From: an uncultured Bacteroidota bacterium
Lineage (GTDB): Bacteria > Bacteroidota > Bacteroidia > Bacteroidales > SZUA-534
Direction of reading: 5' to 3'
Length of the DNA: 12,204 nt
NCBI GenBank assembly: GCA_937885735.1
Contig: CALABN010000189.1
Location: forward strand, 1-12,204
Position 1 is the first letter of the stretch; each line of letters opens with the position of its first letter. Position numbers and translations under genes: made by a program. The notes below the pieces were generated by a model. It searched no databases. It worked only from the letters and a program-made list of their open reading frames with translations, and had not been told where the DNA came from. This document shows positions 4,813-12,204 of the stretch, piece by piece.

Positions 4813-7635
4813 CTATAACACGATATTGATAATCTTGTTTGGGACAACAATCACCTTCTTTGGTGTCTTGCCCTCGAGCCACTTGCTGGCAAGTTCGTGA
4901 GACATTGCAACCTCCTGAATCTGTTGCGGTGTCGAACCTGCTGGCATCTCAATTGAGAAACGTGTCTTGCCGTTGAACGAAACAGGATAAGTGACGGTGT
5001 TCTCTACCAGATACTCCTCTACAAATGCAGGCCATTTGGCATCGCAAACCGAAGTGTCGTGGCCAAGTATATGATAAAGTTCTTCAGCCATAAATGGGCA
5101 GAATGGCGCCAAAAGAACAACAAGTTGCTCCTTGACCTCACGCGCTGTCGACTTGAGTTTGGTGAGTTCGTTAAGGCAAACCATAAATGCCGAAACACTG
5201 GTGTTGTATGAGAACTGCTCAATGTCGGAAGTGACCTTCTTGATAAGGGTGTGAAGTGTCTTCAGTTCGTCCTTTGACGGCTTGTTGTCGGTTGTTTCAG
5301 TGTCAACCATATAGTTCCAGAGTTTTTTCAGGAAACGGTGGCAACCGTCGATGCCGTTGGTGTCCCAAGGCTTGCTCTGCTCAACAGGACCAAGGAACAT
5401 CTCGTACAGACGCAAGGTGTCGGCGCCAAACTTGTCGACAATCATATCTGGATTCACCACGTTGAACATTGACTTCGACATCTTCTCTATAGCCCAACCG
5501 CACACATACTTGCCGTTTTCAAGGATGAACTCCGCATTGTTGTATTCAGGTCGCCAAGCCTTGAAAGCCTCAACGTCAAGCACATCGGCGCTTACTATGT
5601 TCACATCGACGTGGATTGGCGTTGTCTCATATTGGTCCTTCAATCCAAGGCTGACAAACGTGTTGGTGTCCTTGATACGATATACAAAGTTGCTTCGGCC
5701 CTGAATCATACCTTGATTGATAAGTTTTTGGAATGGCTCCTCCTTGACACTCACACCGTAATCAAACAGGAACTTGTTCCAGAAACGCGAGTAGATAAGG
5801 TGACCCGTTGCGTGCTCTGTACCACCGACATACAAATCGACATTCTGCCAATAGTTGGCGCACTCATTCGAAAGCAAAGCCTTGTTGTTGTGAGGGTCCA
5901 TATAGCGCAGATAGTAAGCCGACGAGCCGGCAAATCCAGGCATTGTATATAGTTCGATAGGGAATACCGAAACATTGTCAATCTTGCTGTTTTCCACAAT
6001 CTTGCGGTTCTTTTCGTCCCAGGCCCATACAGTGGCGTTGCCCAATGGTGGCTCGCCTGTCTCTGTAGGCAGGAATTTCTCAACCTGTGGCAGTTGTATT
6101 GGCAGGCAATCTTCAGGAATCATCTGTGGGATGCCGTTCTTGTAATAAACAGGGAATGGCTCGCCCCAATAGCGCTGACGGCTGAAAATGGCGTCACGCA
6201 GACGGTAGTTGACCTTGATTCGACCAAGGTTGTGCTCCTTTACATATTTCTTTGTGGCTGAAATGGCCTCCTTGATTGTCAATCCATTAAGAGAGAAATC
6301 GATATACGGTTTGACGCCTTCGCGAGGTGAATTTATAACGATGCCTTCCTTTGCATCGTAACTCTCGTTGCTGACGTCGGCACCCTCGATAAGCGGAATG
6401 ATAGGCAGGTTGAAATGCTTTGCAAATGCGTAGTCGCGCGAGTCGTGGGCAGGAACGGCCATAATTGCACCCGTTCCGTAGCCTGCAAGCACGTATTCCG
6501 AAATCCAGATTGGGTTTTTCTCGCCAGTAAATGGATTGATGGCGTAACTACCCGAGAAAACGCCCGTCACCTTATGGTCAATCATACGGTCGCGCTCCGT
6601 ACGGCCCTTTACGTATGCAATGTATTCATCTACAGCCTTTTTCTGGTCGGCGGTGGTAACCTTTGCAACAAGTTCGCTTTCAGGTGCAAGCACCATAAAC
6701 GTTACACCGAACATAGTGTCGGCACGTGTTGTGAATATTGTGAAATGCTCGTCGGTGCCAGCAATCTGGAACTCGACTTCAGTACCCTCGCTACGGCCAA
6801 TCCAGTTGCGCTGTGTCTCCTTGATGGAATCGCTCCACTGAATGGTTTCAAGGCCGTCGAGCAGACGCTGTGCGTATGCGCTCACACGCAGGCACCATTG
6901 GCGCATCTTTTTCTGTTCAACAGGATATCCTCCACGAACGCTGACTCCTTCAACAACCTCGTCGTTGGCAAGCACGGTGCCGAGTTTTGGACACCAGTTT
7001 ACCATTGTCTCGCCAAGGAATGCTATGCGGTAGTTCATCAGCACGTCAGACTTTTTCTTGTCGTCGAACGACTTCCACTCCTGTGCAGTGAAATTGAGTT
7101 GCTCTGATTGTGCGACATCGATATTGGCACTGCCTTCCTTTTCAAAATGCTCAATGAGTTTCTCGATAGGCTGTGCCTTTTGGCACTTGTTGCAGAAGAA
7201 CGAGTTGTACATCTTCTGGAAAGCCCACTGTGTCCAATGGTAATAGTCAGGGGCGCAAGTGCGGACCTCGCGGTCCCAATCGAAACAGAATCCAATCTTG
7301 TCGAGTTGCTCACGGTAGCGGTTGATGTTTGCCACGGTAGTCACCTCTGGATGCTGTCCAGTCTGGATTGCGTATTGTTCTGCTGGCAAGCCATAGGCAT
7401 CGTAGCCCATAGGGTTGAGCACGTTGAAGCCTTGCAGACGCTTGAAACGGGCGTATATGTCGCTTGCAATGTATCCGAGCGGGTGACCTACGTGCAATCC
7501 TGCTCCCGAAGGATAAGGAAACATATTCAGCACATAGTATTTTGGACGGCTGGCATCTTCCGAGACCTTGTATGTCTGGTTCTCGACCCAAGCCTTATGC
7601 CACTTTTGTTCAATCTCTCTAAAATTGTATTCCAT
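4813..7635 (-). CDS. leuS: Leucyl-tRNA synthetase
   Basis: 940 residues, class I synthetase charging tRNA-Leu in the cytoplasm. HVGH (the HIGH motif) is at 48-51 after [10 protein letters not shown], and KMSKS is at 718-722. Between them lies the CP1 editing domain, with TTRADTMFG and the [18 protein letters not shown] segment that holds the editing-site aspartate. The C-terminus has the tRNA-binding helical domain and a short terminal domain ending in IINIVL. An insertion at about 147-207, starting with [14 protein letters not shown], separates the usual zinc-1 region into two parts. Only one WCPK half-site (213-216) remains near the usual place, without the usual second Cys pair. From memory this arrangement is normal for Bacteroidetes LeuRS. 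The ATG at 7635 gives the conserved [12 protein letters not shown] start. It has its own promoter and terminator. Confidence 0.98.
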   Translation of the reverse strand: MEYNFREIEQKWHKAWVENQTYKVSEDASRPKYYVLNMFPYPSGAGLHVGHPLGYIASDIYARFKRLQGFNVLNPMGYDAYGLPAEQYAIQTGQHPEVTTVANINRYREQLDKIGFCFDWDREVRTCAPDYYHWTQWAFQKMYNSFFCNKCQKAQPIEKLIEHFEKEGSANIDVAQSEQLNFTAQEWKSFDDKKKSDVLMNYRIAFLGETMVNWCPKLGTVLANDEVVEGVSVRGGYPVEQKKMRQWCLRVSAYAQRLLDGLETIQWSDSIKETQRNWIGRSEGTEVEFQIAGTDEHFTIFTTRADTMFGVTFMVLAPESELVAKVTTADQKKAVDEYIAYVKGRTERDRMIDHKVTGVFSGSYAINPFTGEKNPIWISEYVLAGYGTGAIMAVPAHDSRDYAFAKHFNLPIIPLIEGADVSNESYDAKEGIVINSPREGVKPYIDFSLNGLTIKEAISATKKYVKEHNLGRIKVNYRLRDAIFSRQRYWGEPFPVYYKNGIPQMIPEDCLPIQLPQVEKFLPTETGEPPLGNATVWAWDEKNRKIVENSKIDNVSVFPIELYTMPGFAGSSAYYLRYMDPHNNKALLSNECANYWQNVDLYVGGTEHATGHLIYSRFWNKFLFDYGVSVKEEPFQKLINQGMIQGRSNFVYRIKDTNTFVSLGLKDQYETTPIHVDVNIVSADVLDVEAFKAWRPEYNNAEFILENGKYVCGWAIEKMSKSMFNVVNPDMIVDKFGADTLRLYEMFLGPVEQSKPWDTNGIDGCHRFLKKLWNYMVDTETTDNKPSKDELKTLHTLIKKVTSDIEQFSYNTSVSAFMVCLNELTKLKSTAREVKEQLVVLLAPFCPFMAEELYHILGHDTSVCDAKWPAFVEEYLVENTVTYPVSFNGKTRFSIEMPAGSTPQQIQEVAMSHELASKWLEGKTPKKVIVVPNKIINIVL

Positions 7636-7658
7636 ATATCTGGTTTTTTAACGAACGG

Positions 7659-7666
7659 CAAAAATA
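7659..7666 (-). promoter_or_regulatory. -7 promoter element of leuS
   Basis: TATTTTTG on the minus strand (7666-7659) matches TAnnTTTG, 23 bases before the ATG. No clear TTTG is found at the -33 position. Confidence 0.5.
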
Positions 7667-7776
7667 ATAAAATTTGGGTGTAAAAGATTAAACGCTTCGC
7701 AGTTGTAAGTTGAAGAGTGAAAAAGAGAAAAATGCAAGATGCAAATAGTAGATTGATAATGCCTGCAACACAAAAA

Positions 7777-7802
7777 AGGCAACAGACCGTAGCCCATTGC
7801 CT
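7777..7802 (-). terminator. Rho-independent terminator of pheS
   Basis: On the minus strand AGGCAA (7802-7797) pairs with TTGCCT (7782-7777) around a 14-base loop, followed by a run of T (7777-7772). It lies about 30 bases after the pheS stop. Flanking CAACA and TGTTG can extend the pairing. The stem is short but position and T-run are right. Confidence 0.65.
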
Positions 7803-7832
7803 AATTATTTTGTTGGTGAAAAATCCTAAATG

Positions 7833-8870
7833 CTAGTATGCCGACTTGAATTGCTTCAGGAAGCGGATATCGTTCTCGAAGTACAGACGCAAGTCGCGGA
7901 CTTGGTATTTGAGCATTGCTATGCGCTCAACACCCATGCCAAATGCAAAGCCTGTGTATTTTTCGCTGTCGATGCCACAATTCTTCAGAACGTTAGGGTC
8001 AACCATTCCGCAACCCAAAATTTCCAGCCAGCCTGTTCCCTTGCAGACGTTGCAACCCTTGCCACCGCATATTGAGCACGAAACGTCCATCTCGGCCGAT
8101 GGCTCGGTGAATGGGAAATATGAAGGACGAAGACGGATCTTGGTGTCGGGACCGAACATCTCCTTTGCAAAGTACAAAAGAGTCTGCTTAAGGTCGGCAA
8201 ACGATACATTCTCTGCCACATACAAACCCTCAACCTGATGGAAGATGCAGTGTGCGCGGGCTGAAATGGCCTCGTTGCGGAACACACGTCCAGGGAATAT
8301 CATGCGGATAGGTGGCTGTGAGTTCTCCATGATGCGCGACTGCACGCTCGATGTGTGGGTACGCAACAATATGTCGTGAGGATTAGGCTCGCTTGACGCC
8401 TTCTCTACAAAGAAAGTGTCCTGCATGTCACGGGCAGGGTGCTCAACAGGGAAGTTCATGGCAGAGAAAACGTGCCAGTCGTCTTCCACTTCAGGCCCTT
8501 CAGCCACGGTGAATCCTATGCGGTTGAAAATCTCAACTATTTCGTTCTTGACAAGTGATATTGGGTGACGTGTTCCAACTTCAAAAGCCTCGCCTGGACG
8601 GGTCAAATCGTGCTTGCAGTCGTCGGATACAATGTTTTCAAGTGCCGACAAAGTCTCGTCGTACTTTTGCTGTGCCAATTGCTTCAACTTGTTGATTTCA
8701 GCGCCAACCTGCTTCTTCATTTCGGCAGGGACAGTGCGGAATTCATCGAAAAGTTGTCCTATTTCGCCCTTCTTGCTAAGGAATTTCAAACGGAATTGTT
8801 CAAGGCTTTCAGCCGAATCGGCTTTATATTGTTGAACTTTGTCAACCAGTTCCTTTATCTTGTCTAACAT
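7833..8870 (-). CDS. pheS: Phenylalanyl-tRNA synthetase alpha subunit
   Basis: 345 residues, class II synthetase subunit that works with PheT as an alpha2-beta2 complex to charge tRNA-Phe. An N-terminal coiled coil (about 1-85) is followed by the catalytic core. Seen in it: EGPEVEDDWHVFSAMNFPVEHPARDMQDTF region at 124-153, motif 2 PGRVFRNE at 193-200 with FHQVEGL at 210-216, and motif 3 FGMGVERIAML at 310-320. GFAFG (307-311) holds the alanine equivalent to E. coli Ala294, which shapes the Phe pocket. Cys 265, 268, 273 and 276 (CSIC, then CNVC) form a zinc-ribbon-like cluster absent from E. coli PheS; I recall it as common in Bacteroidetes. pheT is not in the window, so the two subunit genes are unlinked here. 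The start at 8870 fits the -7 box at 8894-8901. Confidence 0.97.
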   Translation of the reverse strand: MLDKIKELVDKVQQYKADSAESLEQFRLKFLSKKGEIGQLFDEFRTVPAEMKKQVGAEINKLKQLAQQKYDETLSALENIVSDDCKHDLTRPGEAFEVGTRHPISLVKNEIVEIFNRIGFTVAEGPEVEDDWHVFSAMNFPVEHPARDMQDTFFVEKASSEPNPHDILLRTHTSSVQSRIMENSQPPIRMIFPGRVFRNEAISARAHCIFHQVEGLYVAENVSFADLKQTLLYFAKEMFGPDTKIRLRPSYFPFTEPSAEMDVSCSICGGKGCNVCKGTGWLEILGCGMVDPNVLKNCGIDSEKYTGFAFGMGVERIAMLKYQVRDLRLYFENDIRFLKQFKSAY

Positions 8871-8893
8871 AGTGCTTATGTTTTTTGTGGGTG

Positions 8894-8924
8894 CAAAGGT
8901 ATTTATTTTTTAATAAAGTTGAAA
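8894..8924 (-). promoter_or_regulatory. Promoter of pheS
   Basis: TACCTTTG on the minus strand (8901-8894) matches TAnnTTTG. TTTC (8924-8921) lies 19 bases upstream as an imperfect -33 TTTG. The leader would be about 16 bases. No leader peptide rich in Phe codons is visible, so a classical Phe attenuator is not supported. Confidence 0.6.
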
Positions 8925-8950
8925 GTTGAATAAAAGTCGAGAGGGCGAGA

Positions 8951-9080
8951 CGCTTCGCTGTTTAGAGGTTGAGTTATTGGTAAAGTTTAAGGTTGGGATT
9001 TTTAGTGCACTAGCTCCTGGTGTCTAGTGCCTGGTAAGGTTGATCCCGATATTTGTCGGGAACTTCGTTGTTTAGAGGTT
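8951..9080 (+). repeat. Dispersed intergenic repeat, copy B with a partial copy C
   Basis: CGCTTCGCTGTTTAGA with GTTGAG (8951-8973) and the 33-base block with CACTAG-N10-CTAGTG (9005-9037; arms 9008-9013 and 9024-9029) match copy A at 1758-1812. A third partial head, ACTTCGTTGTTTAGAGGTT (9062-9080), follows directly. Between them lies the hairpin TCCCGA-TATTTG-TCGGGA (9044-9061). Confidence 0.7.
9044..9061. repeat. Small perfect hairpin TCCCGA...TCGGGA
   Basis: A 6-base stem with a 6-base loop (9050-9055), no T-run after it. I recall similar CCCGA/TCGGG palindromes in intergenic DNA of Bacteroidetes, but this cannot be verified here. Confidence 0.55.
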
Positions 9081-9084
9081 AGTC

Positions 9085-9153
9085 ATTGTTAATTATTAAT
9101 TGTTAACTGTTAATTGATTCCCCCTTATGCCTTTTACCCCTAATTGTTAATTG
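9085..9153. repeat. AT-rich degenerate repeats of ATTGTTAATTG
   Basis: ATTGTTAATT recurs around 9085-9094, 9099-9117 (with one variant) and 9143-9153. With the pheS promoter and repeat copy B, this makes up the 308-base gap between pheS and the next gene. No gene is seen in this gap. Confidence 0.55.
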
Positions 9154-9178
9154 AACAAATCCTAATTCCTAAATGAAA

Positions 9179-9595
9179 TCAGCAGTATTTTCTTTCAATG
9201 ATTGTTGAATAGATTATTGCCTCGCGGGCATCGAATTTTGGTTTTTCTTCAGGTGTGAGTTTTTCTGTTTCCTCTTGGTCATCAACTATGATGGCCTTTT
9301 CGCCTTCGGCAAATGTCTCTATTTCTGATTTTGGTTCCTGACGCTCTACATTTTGGGCAGTTGGTTCTGGCTGAGGCCTTGGTTCCTCCGAATGCTGGCC
9401 AAAAAACAAATCAGCCATTGGTCTTTTCTCATTTTCTTCCATGTCAAGCAGAAAATCGCGCAAGTTGCTGTGCTCAATAGGTGCTTCTACTTTTCTGTTT
9501 TTTTGCTGTGTTTTTGCGCTTTTGCCGAAAAGTCTGGAAAGGACGAAGATTGCAACGGGTATCAAATACACCAATATGTCCATTAGATTGTCCAT
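9179..9595 (-). CDS. Small membrane-anchored protein with conserved C-terminal tail (unknown function)
   Basis: 138 residues from the ATG at 9595. One hydrophobic helix (about 4-20: LMDILVYLIPVAIFVLS) is followed by a basic patch, then a long acidic, Pro/Glu/Gln-rich and probably disordered region (about 32-118). A short ordered tail FDAREAIIYSTIIERKY ends the protein (121-137). Bacteroidales contain a family of such proteins ending in a similar FDLRKAVIYSEIL-RKY-type tail, as I recall; no function is known to me. The frame is open upstream to 9706, but that part overlaps the preceding gene and lacks its features. The ATG at 9595 lies four bases after the stop of the gene at 9600-9998, so the two are translated as an operon. 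Confidence 0.75.
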   Translation of the reverse strand: MDNLMDILVYLIPVAIFVLSRLFGKSAKTQQKNRKVEAPIEHSNLRDFLLDMEENEKRPMADLFFGQHSEEPRPQPEPTAQNVERQEPKSEIETFAEGEKAIIVDDQEETEKLTPEEKPKFDAREAIIYSTIIERKYC

Positions 9596-9599
9596 AACC

Positions 9600-9998
9600 T
9601 TATTTTTTTTGTGCCAACGGGCATTTGGAGCTACGTCGTTCGTGGTAGTAAAGTTGGCCGTGAGTGAAAAACCTATGAATTGTTGCACACCAAATGCTGT
9701 GGTCACCGTTGAATCGGCTTGCCTTACACCGTGAATACATCATGCGCCTGCGTGTCTTGGAATCCTGAATCTTGTAGGTATGCTTTACAGTAAGTTTTGA
9801 TGCCTTGTGGTTTTCACGGGCTATCTGTTGCTCCATTTTATAATTCTCGACATTCTGCTTGAATGTCTCAATATCCACCTTGATGTTCCGTTTTTTGATT
9901 TCAGTTTGATTGTCAAAAAGATACTGATATTGTGCAACGGATGTCATAGGCACCGCCATCAACGATAAAAACAATATCTTTGCAATCAAATTTTTCAT
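9600..9998 (-). CDS. Small exported basic protein (unknown function)
   Basis: 132 residues. The N-terminus is a clear Sec signal peptide: MKNLIAK, a hydrophobic core to about 20, and likely cleavage in SVA-Q (22/23), a common Bacteroidetes pattern. The mature part begins with QYQYLFDNQTEIKKRNIK and a helical Lys/Glu-rich stretch (about 35-75). It then becomes very basic, with KTRRRMM, Cys/His residues and YYHERRSSK near the end. I do not recognise the family. It is the first gene of a two-gene operon with the membrane protein at 9179-9595. Its ATG is only 6 bases from the ATG of the divergent lipoprotein gene. The C-terminal 40 residues are less convincing as coding sequence than the rest, though the tight coupling to the next ATG supports the stop position. 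Confidence 0.7.
   Translation of the reverse strand: MKNLIAKILFLSLMAVPMTSVAQYQYLFDNQTEIKKRNIKVDIETFKQNVENYKMEQQIARENHKASKLTVKHTYKIQDSKTRRRMMYSRCKASRFNGDHSIWCATIHRFFTHGQLYYHERRSSKCPLAQKK
9975..9982 (+). promoter_or_regulatory. -7 promoter element of the lipoprotein-folK operon
   Basis: TATCTTTG matches TAnnTTTG and predicts transcription from about 9989, 16 bases before the ATG at 10005. It lies inside the signal-peptide codons of the divergent gene. No TTTG is seen 19-21 bases upstream. Confidence 0.5.
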
Positions 9999-10004
9999 TC
10001 AACA

Positions 10005-10454
10005 ATGATGAAACAAAGTTCAAAGGTACTCACTTTTTGCTGTATTATAACAATTTTGCTGATTTTTCCCACTTGCGCCAATCCGTACGACGATGTTGTA
10101 CCTTGGGTTGAAGTGAGGGTCCGTGTGAATACCTTGAGCGCTGAAAATATTGATTTACAAAGTATAAGTGGTCGTGCCATAGTAAAGGACGTGGGCTACG
10201 GTGACAACGGAATCATCATTTACAGGGCATCGGAATCGATATTCAACGCCTTCGACTGCACCTGCACCTACGAGGTGAGCGACACTTGCGGAGTGGTGTT
10301 CGACGAGAACAACGTGGCAGGCGCCATCTGTCCTTGCTGTGGCTCAAAATATGAATTGATGAACTGCGGAATGCCTACATCAGGCAAGGCGCGCTATTCG
10401 CTTAAGAGCTACCGCGTCTCGTATGCCGATCCTTATCTCATTATCAGAAATTGA
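10005..10454 (+). CDS. Rieske-like lipoprotein with Cys in place of the His ligands
   Basis: 149 residues. A hydrophobic N-terminus ends in FPTC (Cys24) followed by ANPYDD, consistent with lipoprotein signal peptidase cleavage and an envelope location. The rest has a Rieske-like layout. Box 1 is FDCTCTYE (Cys 85, 87) where C-x-H is usual, and box 2 is CPCCGSKYEL (109-118), strikingly like the usual CPCHGS-F but with Cys112 for His. PTSGKARYSLKSYRV (124-138) matches the proline-loop and closing strand of Rieske folds. Four Cys could bind zinc or an iron-sulfur cluster of the Cys4 type; which one cannot be told. I believe similar proteins occur in other Bacteroidales. The stop TGA (10452-10454) is one base before the folK ATG, so the two are co-translated. 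An alternative start is the ATG at 10008. Confidence 0.8.
   Translation: MMKQSSKVLTFCCIITILLIFPTCANPYDDVVPWVEVRVRVNTLSAENIDLQSISGRAIVKDVGYGDNGIIIYRASESIFNAFDCTCTYEVSDTCGVVFDENNVAGAICPCCGSKYELMNCGMPTSGKARYSLKSYRVSYADPYLIIRN
10021..10054 (-). promoter_or_regulatory. Promoter of the exported-protein operon
   Basis: TACCTTTG on the minus strand (10028-10021) matches TAnnTTTG. ATTG (10054-10051) lies 22 bases upstream as a -33-like element. Predicted start is near 10014, about 15 bases before the ATG at 9998. The promoter lies within the signal-peptide codons of the divergent lipoprotein gene. Confidence 0.55.
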
Positions 10455-10455
10455 C

Positions 10456-10911
10456 ATGTCGTTGGTTTACTTGTGCTTGGGTGGAAATGTCGGTGACACG
10501 CAGAAGTATCTCGACAAGTCGATAGCCGAAATAGGGCGACGGATAGGTGCGGTTTGCAGTCAATCGGCTGTATATGAGACCGAACCGTGGGGCTTTACGG
10601 CCGAACAAATGTTCCTGAACCAGGTTGTCGCTGTGCGCACGGAGCTTGAACCGCATGCCATCCTGTTAGAATGCCAGCAGATAGAAAAAGAGTTGGGACG
10701 TGTAAGGCACGGCAAGGGCTACGAATCGAGGTGCATCGACATTGACATTGTATTCATCGATTCGCAGACAATAGACACTGACGACCTTAAGGTACCCCAC
10801 CCGCTGATGCACAAGCGCCTTTTTGTGCTTAACCCAATGTGCGACATTGCACCCGACTTTGTGCATCCCGTCCTCGGAAAGACTATGAGGGAACTGAAAG
10901 ACTTATTGTAA
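10456..10911 (+). CDS. folK: 2-amino-4-hydroxy-6-hydroxymethyldihydropteridine pyrophosphokinase (HPPK)
   Basis: 151 residues. The enzyme transfers pyrophosphate from ATP to 6-hydroxymethyl-7,8-dihydropterin in folate synthesis. Seen: GGNVGD at 9-14 (GSNLGD in most), YETEPWGF at 40-47, FLNQVV at 53-58, GRVRHGKGYESR at 81-92 and IDIDIVF at 94-100. D95 and D97 are the magnesium ligands, and R82 and R92 fall on E. coli numbering. VPHPLMHKRLFVLNPM lies at 113-128. All active-site features are present. The frame is open upstream to an ATG at 10423, but that one overlaps the preceding gene; the ATG at 10456, giving MSLVYLCLGGN, fits the family. It is the second gene of an operon with the Rieske-like lipoprotein. 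No strong terminator follows; only an AAAAAATTTTTT palindrome (about 10935-10946) is seen. Confidence 0.96.
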   Translation: MSLVYLCLGGNVGDTQKYLDKSIAEIGRRIGAVCSQSAVYETEPWGFTAEQMFLNQVVAVRTELEPHAILLECQQIEKELGRVRHGKGYESRCIDIDIVFIDSQTIDTDDLKVPHPLMHKRLFVLNPMCDIAPDFVHPVLGKTMRELKDLL

Positions 10912-10974
10912 CTTCTGTAAATTCCCCTATTCAAAAAATTTTTTCAAATATGAATTGACCTTTAATCTTTTGCG

Positions 10975-10990
10975 TACTTTTGTATTTTTG
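10975..10990 (+). promoter_or_regulatory. Two overlapping -7-like boxes downstream of folK
   Basis: TACTTTTG (10975-10982) and TATTTTTG (10983-10990) both match TAnnTTTG. A TTG at 10955-10957 lies 17 bases before the first, a little closer than the preferred 19-21. They could start a transcript through the structured region toward glnS. Confidence 0.4.
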
Positions 10991-11161
10991 TCGTCATATT
11001 GTTGACTTTCACTCAGTCACAGTGCCAGTACTGTCCTTCGTTCAAAACATCAATCTACCTTACAAAATCTTCAAAATCACCACAAAGCAATTTATAGAAG
11101 TCACCTTATGCGAAATTTAGAATCCATTCATGGTTCGCACCGCTCACTATCAACCACTCTG

Positions 11162-11228
11162 CCTGTCATACGAATCCAATTACAAATTTTCTGGGATTAA
11201 ACCAGGATGTAAAGAAATTGGATACAGG
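11162..11228 (+). other. Nested RNA hairpin in the glnS upstream region
   Basis: CCTGT (11162-11166) pairs with ACAGG (11224-11228). ATCCAATT (11174-11181) pairs perfectly with AATTGGAT (11216-11223). CTGG (11191-11194) pairs with CCAG (11202-11205). The three stems are nested in order. On the 3' side the outer two abut without unpaired bases. A second ATTGGATAC at 11268-11276 could compete for ATCCAAT. Confidence 0.45.
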
Positions 11229-11412
11229 TGGACGTTGTTACGGATTTTCAATTCGTCCTTGCGCCATATTGGATACTGACAAATAGCCAAAAATCATCTG
11301 ACTTAAGTTTAACCCATAGATTAATGATGCCAACAAATCAACTGTTGCTGACTATGGTTATTACGTATTTGTAATTCTTTGTCCTACCTATATCTATCTA
11401 TCAACTATTTTC

Positions 11413-11420
11413 TACTTTTG
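11413..11420 (+). promoter_or_regulatory. -7 promoter element of glnS
   Basis: TACTTTTG matches TAnnTTTG and predicts a start near 11427, about 27 bases before the ATG at 11454. A TTTG at 11378-11381 is 31 bases upstream of the box, too far for a standard -33. Confidence 0.5.
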
Positions 11421-11453
11421 CAATCGTAATTTTTACAAACACATATTATACAT

Positions 11454-12204
<751 letters not shown>

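Larger units (their letters stand above)
10912..11453. other. Long intergenic region upstream of glnS
   Basis: 542 bases without a convincing open frame on either strand. It holds -7-like boxes near 10975-10990 and at 11413-11420, a three-tier nested hairpin (11162-11228), a direct repeat ATTGGATAC (11217-11225 and 11268-11276), and smaller hairpins GGACG/CGTCC (11230-11258) and CAACA/TGTTG (11331-11347). It may be a long glnS leader, a separate RNA, or a decayed gene; I recognise no RNA family. Confidence 0.55.

Noticed and set aside
6415..7683. Two long back-to-back plus-strand open frames (230 and 191 codons) opposite leuS
   Set aside because: They lie wholly within or across the start of leuS, have no domain features, and reflect the codon bias of the real gene on the other strand.
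8881..8940. Phe-dependent leader peptide or attenuator before pheS
   Set aside because: The predicted leader is only about 16 bases and holds no short frame with Phe codons or paired terminator stems.
9596..9706. N-terminal extension of the small membrane protein to 9706
   Set aside because: It overlaps the preceding gene by about 107 bases and would place a polar stretch before the membrane helix; the ATG at 9595 is tightly coupled to the upstream stop.
11129..11180. tRNA-like segment around GGTTCG
   Set aside because: No acceptor stem, D arm or anticodon arm could be paired around it.

Overview
The window is two unlike pieces of DNA. Bases 1 to about 1040 are extremely AT-rich and carry, on the minus strand, the N-terminal 307 codons of a MurT-type Mur ligase. 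Its codon use and strong Shine-Dalgarno sequence are typical of low-GC Gram-positive bacteria. From about 1046 to the end the DNA has a moderate base composition. Its proteins look like those of Bacteroidales (Prevotella/Bacteroides-like), and its promoters match the Bacteroidetes -7 element TAnnTTTG. The break falls between a Gram-positive-style start site and the promoter of the first Bacteroidales gene. An assembly chimera is the simplest explanation; recent lateral transfer is the alternative.

Layout of the Bacteroidales part. A bifunctional nuclease gene (DUF151 plus UVR motif, +) ends in a strong terminator. A 394-base repeat- and hairpin-rich spacer follows, then a YitT-type membrane protein (-), a C-terminal remnant of a phage/A1S_2505-like protein (+), and an AAA ATPase with a DUF4143 tail (-). 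Next come leuS (-) and pheS (-), each with its own promoter and terminator. After a second repeat-rich spacer lies a two-gene operon (-) for a small exported basic protein and a small membrane-anchored protein. Divergent from it, with only 6 bases between start codons, is a (+) pair: a Rieske-like lipoprotein whose usual histidine ligands are replaced by cysteines, and folK. A 542-base spacer with several promoter-like boxes and a nested hairpin precedes glnS (+), which runs off the window end.

Functionally this is mostly housekeeping DNA: three aminoacyl-tRNA synthetases (Leu, Phe, Gln) and a folate-pathway enzyme, with envelope proteins and one accessory ATPase. No CRISPR array, rRNA, tRNA or intact insertion sequence was seen. 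The least explained items are the composition break, the overlapping divergent promoters, the all-cysteine Rieske-like protein, the structured glnS upstream region and a dispersed intergenic repeat family.
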